64,000 nucleotides of DNA from an uncultured Bacilli bacterium. GTDB lineage: Bacteria > Bacillota_I > Bacilli_A > RF39 > UBA660. A model generated the notes under the pieces. It searched no databases, was not told the origin of the DNA, and saw only the letters and a program-made list of their open reading frames with translations. Shown here piece after piece: positions 63,112-64,000 of this stretch. The stretch is from contig CAKPNA010000003.1 in NCBI GenBank assembly GCA_934168275.1, positions 52,291-116,290 of the forward strand. The letters run 5' to 3'. Each line of letters starts with the position of its first letter. Position 1 is the first letter of the stretch. A program made the position numbers and the translations under genes.

Positions 63112-63299
63112 TCATTCCTTAATTAACATTTTTTCAATATAAAGCACAGTTAAATACATAAGATAAGATACAATCATTAAAATAATTATTCCCGCTATCA
63201 CTAAATCTAAGTTAAAAACTTGTGAACCATAATTAATTAGATACCCAATTCCTTTTTTTGAAACTAGAAACTCTCCCATAATTACTCCGTCATAACAGG
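63112..63299 (-). pseudogene. C-terminal remnant of an ABC transporter permease
   Basis: On the minus strand an open segment reads GVIMGEFLVSKKGIGYLINYG, a hydrophobic helix (LDLVIAGIIILMIVSYLMYL), IEKMLIKE and stop (63112-63114). This is the end of a BPD-type permease of the nitrate/sulfonate/taurine kind (the GEFLVSKxGLGYLINYG block is typical). Everything upstream of about 63299 is missing. The ATP-binding and substrate-binding genes are absent, so it is a dead fragment. The gap 63300-63470 beyond it is AT-rich with no frame I can support. Confidence 0.75.
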
Positions 63300-63471
63300 T
63301 ATGGGGAGAAAATCAAAAGCAGTTCATATATAAATATAAAAATTAAAAAATAATAAAAATTATATTCATCAAAAGCAATATTTGTGGTATATCTATGTAT
63401 CGGTCGTAGTTAGCCGATTTGACTATGTTTTGATTATTTCATCAATTTTTCTCTGAAATTATCAAAATGAA

Positions 63472-63531
63472 AAAAGATTGAAACACCATAATGTATAATA
63501 AGTATCATATTATATATTATCCAATCTTTTT
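63472..63531 (-). terminator. Probable terminator of the sortase gene
   Basis: On the minus strand AAAAGATTG and CAATCTTTT (63522-63530 and 63472-63480) form a stem with a long loop followed by T's; it touches the sortase stop. Confidence 0.5.
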
Positions 63532-64000
63532 ATTTTTGCTCTTTTTTAATAAGTTTAGCATGAACTACCATTTTATCACTGTTATTGTAACAAGTAGATA
63601 AAGTAAGAATATTATCATTAGAATTAACACTTGTATTAAAGTTATAACTACTTCTATCTTTTATCATATCCAAAAATTCTTGATATTCACTATCACTATC
63701 AAAATTAGTTTGTAAATAATCACTAGTAGTAGGTATATGATAAGTACTAAATATCTGCCATAAAGAGTTTTTCTTTTCAGTAGATATTTTTATTACATAG
63801 TTATTTGTATTAGATAACCAGTTTTTAGTTAATACCTCTTTTAATGATCCAAACATAGTTTTATCCAATCTACCATGAGCATATAAAATAGTATTTTTAT
63901 CAGTTCCATCCATTTTATTTCTATAATCTAGAAATAACCAACCAGCTGAATTATAAGATTTATCAAAACTATGTGTTAAATAATATTTATTATTGTTAGA
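63530..64000 (-). CDS. srtB: Class B sortase, partial (start lies beyond the right edge)
   Basis: At least 156 C-terminal residues are visible; the frame stays open to position 64000. Sortase B blocks: YNSAGWLFLDYRN, NTILYAHGRLDKTMFGSL with the catalytic His, and ILTLSTCYN with the catalytic Cys. The position of the catalytic Arg, which precedes the VVxAKL strand in SrtB, reads Lys here (SDKMVVHAKLI). Sortase B anchors surface proteins or pilins to peptidoglycan from the outer face of the membrane. No sorting-signal substrate is found in this window. Earlier internal ATGs (near 63913) are not the start. Confidence 0.88.
   Translation of the reverse strand, partial: SNNNKYYLTHSFDKSYNSAGWLFLDYRNKMDGTDKNTILYAHGRLDKTMFGSLKEVLTKNWLSNTNNYVIKISTEKKNSLWQIFSTYHIPTTSDYLQTNFDSDSEYQEFLDMIKDRSSYNFNTSVNSNDNILTLSTCYNNSDKMVVHAKLIKKEQK

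Noticed and set aside
63390..63440. Short dyad TCGG...CCGA as a recombination or dif-like site
   Set aside because: Only a four-base stem with no matching copy elsewhere in the window.
1..64000. TGA read as Trp (mycoplasma code)
   Set aside because: Several genes (nth, the Cys-rich gene, the 19445 gene) end on TGA and all conserved Trp positions are TGG.
1..64000. CRISPR arrays or rRNA genes
   Set aside because: I saw no regularly spaced direct repeats and no rRNA sequence.

Overview
The window looks like chromosome from an uncultured, wall-forming, low-GC member of the Bacilli (the Mollicutes-like gut lineages of the RF39/Erysipelotrichia kind fit best, but this is inference). It is very AT-rich, uses strong GGAGG-type ribosome sites, ends genes on TGA as well as TAA/TAG, and codes Trp as TGG, so it uses the standard bacterial code and not the mycoplasma code. 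A cell wall is implied by signal peptidase II, a class B penicillin-binding protein, MraY, FtsW, a class B sortase and a LysM amidase.

Core regions. 1-21.5 kb carries surface/membrane genes of unknown role, a ypmB-like/dnaD/nth group, a ferredoxin, lspA-rluD, a rhomboid protease, tRNA-His, a HAD phosphatase and the repair cluster addB-addA-ligA. 25.4-34.8 kb carries small membrane/lipoprotein genes, a TGS-uridine-kinase-like enzyme, hisS, an HD hydrolase and a secreted NlpC/CHAP-like hydrolase whose frame is broken. 51-64 kb carries an HNH protein, a nucleotidyltransferase, a cadherin-like surface protein, pbpB-mraY-ftsW, trpS behind a Trp-containing leader peptide, rnfC-rnfD without the other rnf genes, and a sortase running off the right edge.

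Accessory region 1 (about 21.6-25.3 kb) lies directly behind a tRNA-Met gene. It holds a decayed Mob/Pre-type relaxase C-terminus and a tight two-gene operon in which both proteins carry a complete CYTH (triphosphate-tunnel) domain: an XRE-CYTH fusion followed by an HD-phosphohydrolase-CYTH fusion. I know of no described system with this pairing.

Accessory region 2 (35,133-49,987) is a 14,855-bp serine-integrase element inserted inside an N-acetylmuramoyl-L-alanine amidase gene. The amidase N-terminus is at 34,860-35,134 and its C-terminus with five LysM repeats at 49,990-51,064. Removing the element rejoins 275 + 1,075 = 1,350 bp in frame and restores the active-site segment NAGGGTGAEV. The two element ends form a near-perfect attP palindrome around a GG core. 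The cargo is a defence island: a giant STAND-like NTPase with a C-terminal nuclease-like domain, an AbiEi-Fic pair, a type III restriction-modification system (Mod/Res), an HTH protein, the large serine recombinase, and a two-gene module ending in an ApeA-like HEPN protein next to attR. A three-way-junction RNA-like block sits between the NTPase and the AbiEi gene.
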